From: JASGIT01 sp047601665
Lineage (GTDB): Bacteria; Pseudomonadota; Gammaproteobacteria; Burkholderiales; Burkholderiaceae_C
DNA: 64,000 nt
Direction of reading: 5' to 3'
Assembly (NCBI GenBank): GCA_047601665.1
Contig: JASGIT010000001.1
Coordinates: 806,001-870,000, forward strand
Shown: one piece after another, positions 25,782 through 34,783 of the stretch
Layout of the letters: each line of letters opens with the position of its first letter
How positions within the stretch are numbered: position 1 is the first letter of the stretch
The notes under the pieces: model-generated
What the model saw: the letters and a program-made list of their open reading frames with translations, nothing else
Databases searched by the model: none
Told to the model about the DNA's origin: nothing
Program-made: the position numbers and the translations under genes

Positions 25782-25830
25782 CAGCGCGCACAGTATCCAT
25801 GCCGTTTCAGGAGTGCCGGCAGGTCACACA

Positions 25831-25860
25831 TCCCGCAGCGCACGCTCAGCGTCTGCGGGA
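25831..25860. repeat. Inverted repeat between zntB-like and lysR genes
   Basis: TCCCGCAG and CTGCGGGA are perfect 8-bp arms around 14 bases, in the 105-base gap between convergent genes. A possible bidirectional transcription stop, but no T-run follows. Confidence 0.4.
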
Positions 25861-25886
25861 GGCTTTCAACCCATGGATCCAGCGCC

Positions 25887-26858
25887 CTACGGGTGACTGC
25901 GGCGGATCGCCCCTCCCCCGGGGCCTGCCGCAAATGCGGTCGCCACCCACTCCCGGCACTGCGCTACCTGGGGGCTGCGGTCGGATTCGCCCATCGTCAG
26001 CAGCGCGATCGTACGGCGCACATGCGGTGCGCGCAGATCCAGGGCGACCAGTTGGGGGTCGTGCAACTGTTCGGTGTAAAGGCGCGGCATGATCGCCATC
26101 GCCATGCGATGGCGCACGAGGGCATAGATCGGCTCCGTGTACTCCATGCGGTAGGCGATATTCAGCTCCAGCCCCATTTCCTCCGCTGTGCGCAGCAGGC
26201 TGTCGGCCACGTTGCCACGCGCAAAGACCGCCAGCGGCCTGCAGCTCAGCTCGGCCCAGTCCAGCGGGCCGCTGCGCACGAGCGGATCGTCCGCACGCAT
26301 GACGACGACGATGTCGTCGCGCAGCAGATCGACCCAGGCCAGTCCCGCCTCCAGCACGCGGCGCTCCAACACACCGACGCCGAAGTCCACGCGCCCGTCG
26401 CGAACCGCCTCGATCAGGTCGGAGTTGGCCATGTCCTGCAGCGAGAAGCGCAGCGTCGGCTGCACGCGCTGCAGTTCCACCAGCCGGGCCAGCACCAAGC
26501 CCGCTACGGACGGGATGAGGCCGATACGCACCGTCTGCACGCCGCTCGCGACCGCCTCGGCCATATTGGCAAAGCTGAGCAGCGCCCGGTTCACGAGCCG
26601 CTGCGCGAGCGGCAGCACCAGCGCCCCGGCCCCCGTGAGATGGAGGCGATGGGAGGAACGGTCGAACAGCCGCCCGCCCAGCAACAACTCGGCCTGGCGG
26701 ATCGCTGAGGTCAGCGCTGGCTGGCTGATCGACAGCGCCTGGGCCGCCGCCGTGAAGCTGCGCAACTGCGCCAGGGTGACGAAGTAGTGGAGTTGACGCA
26801 ACGTCAGCGCGGGCAAACGGCTGGACGAGACTTGCTCTTGCTCTGTGGGATCGTCCAT
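25887..26858 (-). CDS. LysR-type regulator of the nucleoside locus
   Basis: 323 residues. Winged-helix DNA-binding domain (about 20-80: LRQLHYFVTLAQLRSFTAAAQALSIS then QPALTSAIRQAE), followed by a periplasmic-binding-like effector domain. Divergent from the porin gene with 145 bases between them, so it most likely controls the porin-ABC-catabolic cluster. An inverted repeat directly before its start codon could be its own operator. The inducer is inferred to be a nucleoside or a product of its breakdown; no sequence feature proves this. Confidence 0.92.
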   Translation of the reverse strand: MDDPTEQEQVSSSRLPALTLRQLHYFVTLAQLRSFTAAAQALSISQPALTSAIRQAELLLGGRLFDRSSHRLHLTGAGALVLPLAQRLVNRALLSFANMAEAVASGVQTVRIGLIPSVAGLVLARLVELQRVQPTLRFSLQDMANSDLIEAVRDGRVDFGVGVLERRVLEAGLAWVDLLRDDIVVVMRADDPLVRSGPLDWAELSCRPLAVFARGNVADSLLRTAEEMGLELNIAYRMEYTEPIYALVRHRMAMAIMPRLYTEQLHDPQLVALDLRAPHVRRTIALLTMGESDRSPQVAQCREWVATAFAAGPGGGAIRRSHP

Positions 26859-26879
26859 TGAATAAATTGAATCTATTCA
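26859..26879. promoter_or_regulatory. Candidate LysR operator
   Basis: TGAATA-N9-TATTCA, a perfect dyad with a T-N(n)-A form, one base upstream of the regulator start codon in an AT-rich stretch that stands out from the GC-rich surroundings. Confidence 0.5.
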
Positions 26880-26896
26880 GCTATCAAAACAATCAT

Positions 26897-26925
26897 CTGA
26901 CGTTATTTTTACACCCTCCTACACT
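26897..26925 (+). promoter_or_regulatory. Predicted sigma-70 promoter of porin/nucleoside operon
   Basis: -35-like CTGACG and -10-like TACACT separated by 17 bases, about 78 bases upstream of the porin start and next to the LysR dyad. Confidence 0.5.
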
Positions 26926-27002
26926 GGCCGCACAGATGTTTTCGGCAACACGGACATCCGCTCCTGGATGAGTCCCGCCGACCCCACGATGAAGGATGTC
27001 CC

Positions 27003-28136
27003 TTGCGATACACGCCCCTCCTGTGCAGCCTCCTGTGTGCCTTCGGCGCCGCCACGGCCCGGGCCGACCTGCCGCCCTCGACACCCGCGCCGAGCACGTC
27101 GAGCGTCAACATCTACGGCCTCATCTCAGCCGGCATAGGCCATGTGTCCAACGAGGGCGGTGTGAGCCGTATGCACGCGATCAGCGGCACCAACCAGAAT
27201 CCGAGGCTGGGCTTTCGCGGCAGCGAAGACCTCGGCGGCGGCCTGAGCGCCGTGTTCACATTGGAGAATGGCTTCAACGCGATGACCGGAGCACTGTCGC
27301 AAAACGGCCGCGCTTTCGGTCGCCAGTCTTTCGTCGGCCTCGCCGACAAGCAGTTCGGCACGCTTACTTTCGGCCGCCAGTACGACACGGTGCACGATTA
27401 CCTAGGCCCGGTGCTGATTGCGAGCAATGGCGTGGCCATCGGCGACAACGACAACGCCTACAACAACATCCGCATTCAGAACTCCATCAAGTACGCCAGC
27501 CCACGCATCAGCGGCCTCGACTTCACGGCCGTCTATGGTCTCTCCGAGTCCACCTCTCACTCTGATAACGAAGCCTACAGCCTGGGCGTGGGCTATCGCG
27601 AGGGCGGCTGGAACGGTGGCGCGGTCTATGCGCGCATGAACAACCCCAACAGTGCGACCAGCCCCAACGGCGCCGTGGGCAACGACTATGGCAGCGGCCT
27701 GCTGCTGTTCACGAAGAATCCAGCCAATTCCGGCGCCGCGCGCCAGACCATCTCTGGCGTCGGCACGCTGTACACCACCGGCCCGGCCCAGTGGGGCATC
27801 TACTTCAGCGACGTGAAGTTCGACTACATCGACAACAGCTCTTTGCACCTGCGCAACTACAACGTCAACCTCAACTACAGGGTGGCGCCCCAGGTCATAC
27901 TGGGCGCGGCGCTGATGCGCACCAGCGGCAGCTACGCTCCGTCGGGCGCCAAGCCCAAGTGGGATCAGCTCAACCTGCAGTTCAACTACGTGCTCTCCAA
28001 ACGTAGCGACCTGTTCGTCAATGCCATCCACCAGCAGGCCGGCGGCGACGCGAGCCATGCCAACATCTTCGGCTTCGGTGCCTCCAGCAGCCGCGCGCAG
28101 ACGATGCTGACGATAGGCATGCGCCACCGCTTCTGA
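27003..28136 (+). CDS. Outer membrane porin (Gram-negative porin, GBP-type)
   Basis: 377 residues. Trimeric general or substrate-selective porin in the outer membrane. Signal peptide (cleavage after ARA, near 21), then SVNIYGLISAGIGHVSN and LGFRGSEDLGGGLSAVFTLENGF typical of the Burkholderiales porin family, and a terminal RHRF ending in Phe as required for outer-membrane insertion. The start is TTG at 27003, supported by GAAGGA six bases upstream; nearby ATG codons are out of frame. It opens the nucleoside cluster, so it may provide outer-membrane entry for nucleosides. Confidence 0.92.
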   Translation: MRYTPLLCSLLCAFGAATARADLPPSTPAPSTSSVNIYGLISAGIGHVSNEGGVSRMHAISGTNQNPRLGFRGSEDLGGGLSAVFTLENGFNAMTGALSQNGRAFGRQSFVGLADKQFGTLTFGRQYDTVHDYLGPVLIASNGVAIGDNDNAYNNIRIQNSIKYASPRISGLDFTAVYGLSESTSHSDNEAYSLGVGYREGGWNGGAVYARMNNPNSATSPNGAVGNDYGSGLLLFTKNPANSGAARQTISGVGTLYTTGPAQWGIYFSDVKFDYIDNSSLHLRNYNVNLNYRVAPQVILGAALMRTSGSYAPSGAKPKWDQLNLQFNYVLSKRSDLFVNAIHQQAGGDASHANIFGFGASSSRAQTMLTIGMRHRF

Positions 28137-28157
28137 CGACAAACGAGAGACTCCGTC

Positions 28158-29189
28158 ATGATCGCAAAGACCCTTCTCACCGTGCTCGCCCTGGCCGGCG
28201 CGCTCTCCACGACCGACAGTCACGCGCAGAAACGCACGCTGGTGCTGTCGGGCTTCGCTGTCTCCCAGCCGGGTTTCGAGAAATACGTCTACGCGCCCTT
28301 CCGCGCACGCTGCGGCTGCAATCTCGTGGTCGAAACCGGCAACAACGCCGACCGCATCGCCAAGCTGGAGGCGCGCCGCGCCAACCCGGTGGTGGACGTC
28401 GTGCTGTTCTCGGACTTCGGTATGCTGGAGGCCTCGCAGAAGGGTCTGATCCAGCCGCTGAACGTCGCGCAGCTGAAAAACTACGGCGCGCTCGAGGACT
28501 TCGCAAAAGACCCCATCGGCGGCCACCACGCGGTCGGCTACACGGCCTACTCGGTGGGCGTGGTCTATCGCAGCGACAAGGTCAACTCCATCACGTCCTG
28601 GAAGGATTTGTGGCGCACCGACCTGAAGGGCCGCGTCGCGATGCCCGACATCACGACGACGCAGGGCCCGCTGCTGCTGCAAATGGCCGAGTTGGCCTGG
28701 GGCGGCAACAGCCCGATCTTTACGACCGGTCTGGAGCGCGTGCTGGCCAATCGCGGCAATGTCACGACCTTCGTGAAGAACAGCGCGCAGCTCTCCGCGC
28801 TGTTCGCGCAGGATGAGATCTGGGCCGCGCCGGTGCCGCGCTTCGTGTGGGCGCAACTGTCGCGCTCGGGCCTGCCGCTCAAGTGGGCCGTGACCAAGGA
28901 AGGCCAGGCCGCCGGGCTCAACGTCATGGGCATCGTGGCCGGCGCCAAGAACGCCGATCTGGCTTATGCGCTGATCGACTTCTGGCTGTCCAAGGAGGTG
29001 CAGACGGCGCTGGCCGTGAACCTCATCGACTCCCCGGTCAACAAGACCGTGCAGTTGCCCAAGGAAGTGGCCGATGTCAGCACCTACGGTCGCGAGCAGA
29101 TAGCCTCGCTGAGGTTCGTGAAACCGCAGACCATCCTCGCGCAGCGCGCCGCCTGGCTCGACGCCTGGAACAAGGGCCTCGCCAAGTAA
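28158..29189 (+). CDS. ABC importer substrate-binding protein (family 1 type)
   Basis: 343 residues. Periplasmic protein with a signal peptide (cleavage after SHA, near 23). The fold resembles the iron(III)/polyamine/thiamine class of binding proteins (VVDVVLFSDFGMLEASQKGLIQPL, then GYTAYSVGVVYRSDKV and SWKDLWRTDLKGRVAMPD). It lies 21 bases after the porin gene and just before two permeases and an ATPase, so the four form one importer. The adjacent nucleoside hydrolase, deaminase and ribokinase suggest nucleosides as ligand, which would be unusual for this binding-protein class; polyamine or thiamine-like ligands remain possible. Confidence 0.87.
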   Translation: MIAKTLLTVLALAGALSTTDSHAQKRTLVLSGFAVSQPGFEKYVYAPFRARCGCNLVVETGNNADRIAKLEARRANPVVDVVLFSDFGMLEASQKGLIQPLNVAQLKNYGALEDFAKDPIGGHHAVGYTAYSVGVVYRSDKVNSITSWKDLWRTDLKGRVAMPDITTTQGPLLLQMAELAWGGNSPIFTTGLERVLANRGNVTTFVKNSAQLSALFAQDEIWAAPVPRFVWAQLSRSGLPLKWAVTKEGQAAGLNVMGIVAGAKNADLAYALIDFWLSKEVQTALAVNLIDSPVNKTVQLPKEVADVSTYGREQIASLRFVKPQTILAQRAAWLDAWNKGLAK

Positions 29190-29199
29190 GGGCCCGGAC

Positions 29200-30036
29200 A
29201 TGAGCCCCGCACTCGGCGCCTCCCGGCGCGGCCTGCTGCTCGTCGCGCCCGCGCTGCTGGTGCTGGCGGCCACTTTCCTGGCGCCGGTCGGCCTGCTGCT
29301 ATCCGAGGCTTTCCGTGCCGACACGGGCGCCTGGACGCTGGCCCGCTTCGAGCAATTCTTCAGCTCCGCGCTTGGCGGGCAGGTGTTCTGGCGCACCTTG
29401 CGCATCGCTGGCCTCGTCACGCTGGCGTCGGCTCTGCTGTGCTACCCGGCCGCTCAGGCCATCGCGCGGGCGCCGAGCCGCTGGCGCGGCATCCTGGTCG
29501 GGCTGACCATCCTGCCCCTGATGATCGCGCCCGTGCCGCGCACCTATGCCTGGATCGTGCTGCTGGGCCGCAACGGCTTCGTCAACAGCCTGCTCGTGAA
29601 CCTGGGCCTGAGCGACGAGCCGCTACGGCTGCTGTTCAGCGAAGGCGCCGTGTTCGTCGGGTTGCTGCAACTCTTCGCGCCACTGATGCTGATCTCCCTG
29701 GTCAGCGCACTGGAGAACATGCCGCGCGACGTGAACGACGCCGCGCGCACGCTGGGCGCACACCCGCTGCAGGTGTTCTGGAAGGTGACGCTGCCGCTGA
29801 CCCAGGAGGGCCTGGTCGTCGGCGGCACGCTGGTGTTCACCGGCTGCGTGACGGCCTATGTGACACCCGCGCTGCTCGGCGGGCCGCAGGTACTGATGCT
29901 CGAAACCCTGCTCTACCAGAAGGTCAACGTCGAGAGCGACCTGGGCGCGGCCAACGTCATCGCGGTGGTACTGGTCGCGTTGAGTCTGGCCGTAAACCTG
30001 CTGCTGAAGCGACTGTCCCGCAGAAAGGCACCATGA
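29200..30036 (+). CDS. ABC importer permease 1
   Basis: 278 residues with six predicted membrane segments and the inner-membrane permease EAA loop (ENMPRDVNDAARTLGAHPLQVFWKVTLP). PotB-like order within the operon. Overlaps the next permease by four bases. Confidence 0.92.
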   Translation: MSPALGASRRGLLLVAPALLVLAATFLAPVGLLLSEAFRADTGAWTLARFEQFFSSALGGQVFWRTLRIAGLVTLASALLCYPAAQAIARAPSRWRGILVGLTILPLMIAPVPRTYAWIVLLGRNGFVNSLLVNLGLSDEPLRLLFSEGAVFVGLLQLFAPLMLISLVSALENMPRDVNDAARTLGAHPLQVFWKVTLPLTQEGLVVGGTLVFTGCVTAYVTPALLGGPQVLMLETLLYQKVNVESDLGAANVIAVVLVALSLAVNLLLKRLSRRKAP

Positions 30037-30812
30037 ACTCGTCCCGCTTCTCGCGCGCCATGCTGGCGCTGCTGATGCTGTTCCTGCTGGGGCCCTTCGT
30101 CATCACCTGCATGGCCGGCTTCGGCGACGCGCCGACGATGGCCTTTCCGCCCAAGGCCTACTCGCTGCGCTGGACGCTGGCGGTGCTGGAGTCGCACGAG
30201 TTCCAGCGCTCCTTCATCACCAGCGTCGAGATCGCGCTGCTGTCCACGCTGCTGGCGCTGCTGCTGGGCGTGCCCGTCGCCTACGCACTGTCGCGGCTGA
30301 AGCCGCCGGGCGCGGAACTCATCCGCCTCGCCGTCACCTCGCCGCTGCTGGTGCCCGGCATGGTCGTCGGCTTGGCGCTGTTGCGCCACGTGGTGCTGCG
30401 CATTGACGCGCCAGTCTTCGCGGGTCTGCTGATCGGCCATCTGGCGCTGTCCATCCCCTACGCGGTGCGCGTGACCTACGGCAGCCTCGCCAACCTGCGC
30501 ATGGACATTGAGGATGCCGCCGTCACGCTCGGCGCCACGCGGCTGCGTACCTTCTTCATGATCGTGCTGCCCAACATCCGTGGCGCGCTGATCGCGGCCT
30601 TCTTCCTTGCCTTCATCACCTCGTTCAACCAGGTGCCCGTGTCGCTATTCCTGACCGGCCCCGGCATCAGCACGCTGCCGATCGAGATGCTGGGCCAGGT
30701 CGAAAGCACCTTCGACCCCTCCATCGCCGCGCTGTCCACCGTGCTGGTCGCGTTCTCGATGCTGCTGGTCTTCGTCGCCGAGCGCGTGCTGGGCGTCTCC
30801 AAATACCTTTAA
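30033..30812 (+). CDS. ABC importer permease 2
   Basis: 259 residues, six membrane segments, EAA loop MDIEDAAVTLGATRLRTFFMIVLP; PotC-like. Start ATG lies inside the stop of permease 1 (ATGA). The ATPase gene follows after seven bases. Confidence 0.92.
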   Translation: MNSSRFSRAMLALLMLFLLGPFVITCMAGFGDAPTMAFPPKAYSLRWTLAVLESHEFQRSFITSVEIALLSTLLALLLGVPVAYALSRLKPPGAELIRLAVTSPLLVPGMVVGLALLRHVVLRIDAPVFAGLLIGHLALSIPYAVRVTYGSLANLRMDIEDAAVTLGATRLRTFFMIVLPNIRGALIAAFFLAFITSFNQVPVSLFLTGPGISTLPIEMLGQVESTFDPSIAALSTVLVAFSMLLVFVAERVLGVSKYL

Positions 30813-30819
30813 GGCCGCC

Positions 30820-31836
30820 ATGAATCTGCTGGAGCTTCACGACCTCGCCACCGGCTACGACCCCGCGCGACCAACCGTCACCGGGCTGGATCTGACCGTG
30901 CGGCGCGGCGAGCTGATCTCGCTGCTCGGCCCCAGCGGCTGCGGCAAGACGACGACCATGCGCGCCATCGCCGGCCTGCTGCCGCTGCGCGCCGGGCGCA
31001 TCGTGCTGGACGGCGCCGACATCGGCCGCACGCCCACGCACAAGCGCAACATCGGCCTGGTCTTCCAGTCCTATGCGCTGTTCCCGCACCTCAGCGTGTT
31101 CGAAAACGTCGCGTTCGGACTGCGGCTGCGCAAGACCGACGACGCTGAGATCGGGCAACGCGCCGAGGCCGTGCTGAAGGCGGTGGGTCTGACGGGCTTC
31201 GAGCGGCGCCTGCCGGCGCAGTTGTCGGGCGGCCAGCAGCAGCGCGTCGCGCTGGCGCGCGCCATCGTCGTCGAACCCAAGCTGCTGCTGCTCGACGAGC
31301 CACTGTCCAACCTGGACGCGAAGCTGCGCGTGCAGATGCGCGCGGAGCTGCGCCGCATCCAGCGCGAGCTGGGCATGACCATGCTCTACGTGACCCACGA
31401 CCAGGACGAGGCGCTGGCGCTGTCCGACCGCATCGTCGTGATGAACGGGGGCCGCATCGAGCAGCTCGACGTGCCCGAGGTGCTGTTCAACCGGCCATGC
31501 AACCGCTTCGTCGCGCAGTTCATGGGCTTCGAGAACCTGTTCGCCTACCGCGACGGCGCGCTGCACGGCGAGGGCGGGAGCGCCCCCTTCGACGCCGCGG
31601 TGCCGGTCGGCACGGCCAGCATCGGCTGGAGGGTTGATCAGGTTCGCGTGGGCGAAGGTGCGCTGCAGGGTGTCGCCAAGGCGCGCAACTACCTCGGCGA
31701 CCGCGTCGAGTACCTGATCGAGTCGCCGCTGGGCGCCGTGAAAGGCATGTGCGAGGCCGCCGCCGCGCGCTGGCAGGAGGGCGAGGCGGTGCAGTTCGCG
31801 CTGCCGCCCGCTGCCGCCGTCTTCCTGCCCGACTGA
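30820..31836 (+). CDS. ABC importer ATPase with TOBE domain
   Basis: 338 residues. Powers the importer. Walker A GPSGCGKTT (near residue 38), Q-loop VFQSYALFPHLSVFEN, ABC signature LSGGQQQRVALARAI, Walker B LLLLDEPLSNLDA and the H-loop VTHD. The C-terminal 90 residues form a TOBE-type regulatory domain. Its TGA overlaps the nucleoside hydrolase start by one base, tying transport to catabolism. Confidence 0.94.
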   Translation: MNLLELHDLATGYDPARPTVTGLDLTVRRGELISLLGPSGCGKTTTMRAIAGLLPLRAGRIVLDGADIGRTPTHKRNIGLVFQSYALFPHLSVFENVAFGLRLRKTDDAEIGQRAEAVLKAVGLTGFERRLPAQLSGGQQQRVALARAIVVEPKLLLLDEPLSNLDAKLRVQMRAELRRIQRELGMTMLYVTHDQDEALALSDRIVVMNGGRIEQLDVPEVLFNRPCNRFVAQFMGFENLFAYRDGALHGEGGSAPFDAAVPVGTASIGWRVDQVRVGEGALQGVAKARNYLGDRVEYLIESPLGAVKGMCEAAAARWQEGEAVQFALPPAAAVFLPD

Positions 31837-32768
31837 TGCAGCGCCGTATCTGGCTGGACACCGATCCAGGCTTCGACGACTGGTTCACGATGCTGCTGCT
31901 GGCGGCCGACCCGGCGCTGGACTGGATCGGCACCAGCGTCGTCGCAGGCAATGCACCGCTGCCGCAGACCTGGGAGAACGCACGCCGCATCCACGCGCAC
32001 TACGGCCTGCGCGCGCCCCTGTTCCGCGGCTGCGGGCGGGCGCTCGCCGGCACGCAAGAGACAGCGCAGCGCATTCTCGGCGAACAGGGTATGCGCACCA
32101 CGGGCGAAGCGCTGCCGCCAACCACGCAGCCCACCAGCGACGTGCACGCCGTCGATGCGCTCATCGACGCAGTGATGTGCCACCCCGGCGAGATCAGTAT
32201 CGTCGCGCTGGCACCGCTGACCAACCTCGCCACCGCGCTGCAGAAGGCCCCTGGCATCGCCGCACAAATCGCCGAGATACTGCTGATGGGCGGCTCCACG
32301 GATCGCGGTAACCACACGGCCGCCGCCGAGTTCAACATCTACGCCGACCCTGAGGCGGCCAGCATCGTCTTCAACGCTGGCGTGCCGCTGCGCATGTTCG
32401 GCCTCAATCTGTGTCGCCAAATCGCCATCTCGTCAGCCGAACTGCGCCAGATGCAGGCGCTCGGCACGCCGCGCGCGCGCTGGTTCACCGGCTACCTGGA
32501 TGCCTACCTGCGCATCCGCAGCGCCGATGCCAGCGTGCCCATGCCGCTGTACGACCCCGTTGTCGCCGCCTACCTGAGCCGCCCGCAAGACTTCGAGTTC
32601 CAGCCCGCCCGCGTTGACATCGAACTTGACGGCCGCTTCACGCGTGGCATGACGGTGTGCGAATTCCGCCGCCCCGAACAGACCGGCGCCCAGGTGCAGG
32701 TCGCCACACGCATCGACGCCACAGCGGCGCTGCCAGCACTGATGAACCAGTTGATGCACAACCTTTGA
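31836..32768 (+). CDS. Inosine-uridine-type nucleoside hydrolase
   Basis: Hydrolyses the N-glycosidic bond of ribonucleosides to base plus ribose. 310 residues. The N-terminus has the calcium-binding and catalytic DTDPGFDD motif (residues about 7-14). Also visible are LAPLTNLATAL, EILLMGGS and EFNIYADPEAA, standard for the IunH family, and a late PLYDPVVAAYL supplying the final Asp. It has no signal peptide, so it acts in the cytoplasm. Fused by overlap to the ABC ATPase gene and three bases before the deaminase gene. Base preference cannot be told. Confidence 0.94.
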   Translation: MQRRIWLDTDPGFDDWFTMLLLAADPALDWIGTSVVAGNAPLPQTWENARRIHAHYGLRAPLFRGCGRALAGTQETAQRILGEQGMRTTGEALPPTTQPTSDVHAVDALIDAVMCHPGEISIVALAPLTNLATALQKAPGIAAQIAEILLMGGSTDRGNHTAAAEFNIYADPEAASIVFNAGVPLRMFGLNLCRQIAISSAELRQMQALGTPRARWFTGYLDAYLRIRSADASVPMPLYDPVVAAYLSRPQDFEFQPARVDIELDGRFTRGMTVCEFRRPEQTGAQVQVATRIDATAALPALMNQLMHNL

Positions 32769-32771
32769 CCC

Positions 32772-33821
32772 ATGCCCGAAGAATCCCTCGAACGCTTTCT
32801 GCACGCTCTGCCCAAAGTCGAGCTGCACTGCCACCTGTATGGCGCCGTGCGCCACCAGACATTCCGCGACCTGGCCGCCCAGGTGAATGCACCGCTCACG
32901 GCCGAAGAAATCGACGCCTTCTATACCCGTGGCGAGAAGCCCGTGGGCGTGCTGCGCGTGCTGCGCGCGCTTGACCGCCATCTGATCCGGGCGCCCGGCG
33001 ATCTGCACCGCATCACCTACGAATACCTGCAGGACGCTCGCGCGCACGGTGTGCGCTACGCCGAATTTTTCTGGAACCCGACCGGCACGGTACGTGATTC
33101 CGGCATCGGTTACGCGGCCGCGCAGGACGCCATCGTGCAGGCCATCCGCGATGCCGGGCGTGACCTCGACATCGTCGGCCGCCTCATCCCCAGCATCGAC
33201 CGCGAAGCTTCGGCGGCAGAGGCCGTCGAGATGGTACAGATGGCTGCGGCCCATCGCGCGCCCGAGGTCATCGGCATCGGCATCGACTACAACGAGGTCG
33301 AACGCCCGCCCGAACTGTTCTGGAAAGCCTACCGGGACGCCCGCCGCGCCGGCTTCAGGACGACGGCACATGCCGGCGAGTTCGGCACGCCGTGGACCAA
33401 CGTCGAGACGGCCATAGAGCTGCTGCAGGTGGACCGCATCGACCACGGCTACACCGTCCTCGACAACCCCGAACTGGTGCAGCGCTGCATCGACCGCGGC
33501 CTCGTCTTCACCGTCGTGCCGACGAACTCCTACTACCTGCGCACGCTGCCCCCCGAGCGCTGGGCACTGGATCACCCGATCCGCCGCATGGTGGCGCTGG
33601 GCCTGCGCGTGCACCCCAACACCGACGACCCGACGCTGCACCAGGTCACGCCCACCCAGGCCTGGCTGATGATGAGCCGCGACTTCGGCTTCGGCCTCGA
33701 CGCGCTGAAATCTTTCATGCTCAACGGCCTCGATGCGGCATGGATCGACGACGAGACCCGGCGCCGCTGGCGCGGCGACTGGAGCGCGCAGTTCGACCAT
33801 CTGCGCGCCGCCACCCACTGA
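32772..33821 (+). CDS. Adenosine deaminase-family hydrolase
   Basis: 349 residues, metal-dependent amidohydrolase. Zinc ligands in HCH (H19 and H21), the TAHAGE motif with the catalytic Glu (about residue 202), DHGY, and NTDDP near 280. Usually read as adenosine to inosine. The first motif is ELHCHLYGAV where classical adenosine deaminases have an Asp in place of Tyr (HLDG), and the fourth is HPNTDDP rather than SLNTDDP, so the substrate may differ (for example another purine nucleoside). The neighbouring nucleoside hydrolase and ribokinase support a purine nucleoside role. Confidence 0.88.
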   Translation: MPEESLERFLHALPKVELHCHLYGAVRHQTFRDLAAQVNAPLTAEEIDAFYTRGEKPVGVLRVLRALDRHLIRAPGDLHRITYEYLQDARAHGVRYAEFFWNPTGTVRDSGIGYAAAQDAIVQAIRDAGRDLDIVGRLIPSIDREASAAEAVEMVQMAAAHRAPEVIGIGIDYNEVERPPELFWKAYRDARRAGFRTTAHAGEFGTPWTNVETAIELLQVDRIDHGYTVLDNPELVQRCIDRGLVFTVVPTNSYYLRTLPPERWALDHPIRRMVALGLRVHPNTDDPTLHQVTPTQAWLMMSRDFGFGLDALKSFMLNGLDAAWIDDETRRRWRGDWSAQFDHLRAATH

Positions 33822-33831
33822 AAGCCCCGAC

Positions 33832-34767
33832 ATGGCAGACGTCGTATGCATAGCGAGTTGGAACGCCGACCTTGTATCGCGCGTGCCGCGCCCGATGGCG
33901 CGGGGCGAGACGCTGATGGCCAGCCACTTCGAGATCAGCCCTGGCGGCAAGGGGTCAAACGCCGCAGTGGCCTGCGCGCGCCAAGGGGCGGCGGTCGCGG
34001 TGGTCGCACGGGTCGGCAGCGACGACTTCGGCCGCATGGCGCTGGATCTGTGGCAGCAAGAAGGCATGGACACCCGACACGTCGAAGTCGCCGAGGGCGA
34101 GCCCAGCGGGGTCGCGCAGATACTGGTCTATGACGACGGCGACAACAGCATCGCAGTGGCCGCAGGCGCCGGAGGCGGCCTGAATGCAGCACATGCTGAG
34201 GCCGCGCGCACAGCGCTGCAATCGGCCCGCGTGGTGATGGCACCCTGCGAAGTGCCGCAGGCGGCCACGATGGCGGCCTTTCGCATCGCGCGCGAGGCCG
34301 GCGTGACGACACTGCTCAACCCCGCGCCGGCGCGCCCGCTGCCCGACGACTGGCTGGCGTTGTGCGACCTGCTTACGCCCAACGAGACCGAAGTGCGCAC
34401 GCTGGCCGGCCTGAGCCGCCAGGCTCCGATCGACGAGGCCGCCGACGCCCTGCTGAAGCGCGGCGCGCAAGCCGTGCTGGTCACGCTGGGCCGCGCGGGG
34501 TGCGCGCTGTTCCGCCGTGGCGCCGAGCCAGTGCGCGTCGCAGGCCACACGATGCAGGTGACCGACACCATAGGCGCAGGCGACACCTTTACCGGCACTC
34601 TGGCCGCAGCGCTGGCGCGTGGCCTCGTCCTGCGCGACGCCATGCACTGGGCGAATGCCGCCGCCGCACTTTCGGTCACCGGTCGTGGCGCCATCGGCGG
34701 CATGCCCACGCGCTCCGCAGTGCAAGCCCTGCTGGGCCCTGAGTTGAACCGCGCCCGTCCGGCCTGA
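33832..34767 (+). CDS. Ribokinase-like sugar kinase
   Basis: Phosphorylates the ribose released by the nucleoside hydrolase, feeding ribose-5-phosphate to central metabolism. 311 residues. PfkB-family signatures: WNADLV, PGGKGSNAAVACARQGA (near residue 40), LNPAPARPLP, TPNETEVRTL, and GAGDTFTGTL with the catalytic Asp. Ends the nucleoside operon. Ribose as substrate is inferred from context; the family also includes other nucleoside or sugar kinases. Confidence 0.9.
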   Translation: MADVVCIASWNADLVSRVPRPMARGETLMASHFEISPGGKGSNAAVACARQGAAVAVVARVGSDDFGRMALDLWQQEGMDTRHVEVAEGEPSGVAQILVYDDGDNSIAVAAGAGGGLNAAHAEAARTALQSARVVMAPCEVPQAATMAAFRIAREAGVTTLLNPAPARPLPDDWLALCDLLTPNETEVRTLAGLSRQAPIDEAADALLKRGAQAVLVTLGRAGCALFRRGAEPVRVAGHTMQVTDTIGAGDTFTGTLAAALARGLVLRDAMHWANAAAALSVTGRGAIGGMPTRSAVQALLGPELNRARPA

Positions 34768-34783
34768 TGCCGAGACCAAACAC

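Noticed and set aside
25831..25860. Inverted repeat as a rho-independent terminator
   Set aside because: Stem is good but no T-run follows on either strand, so it is reported only as a repeat.
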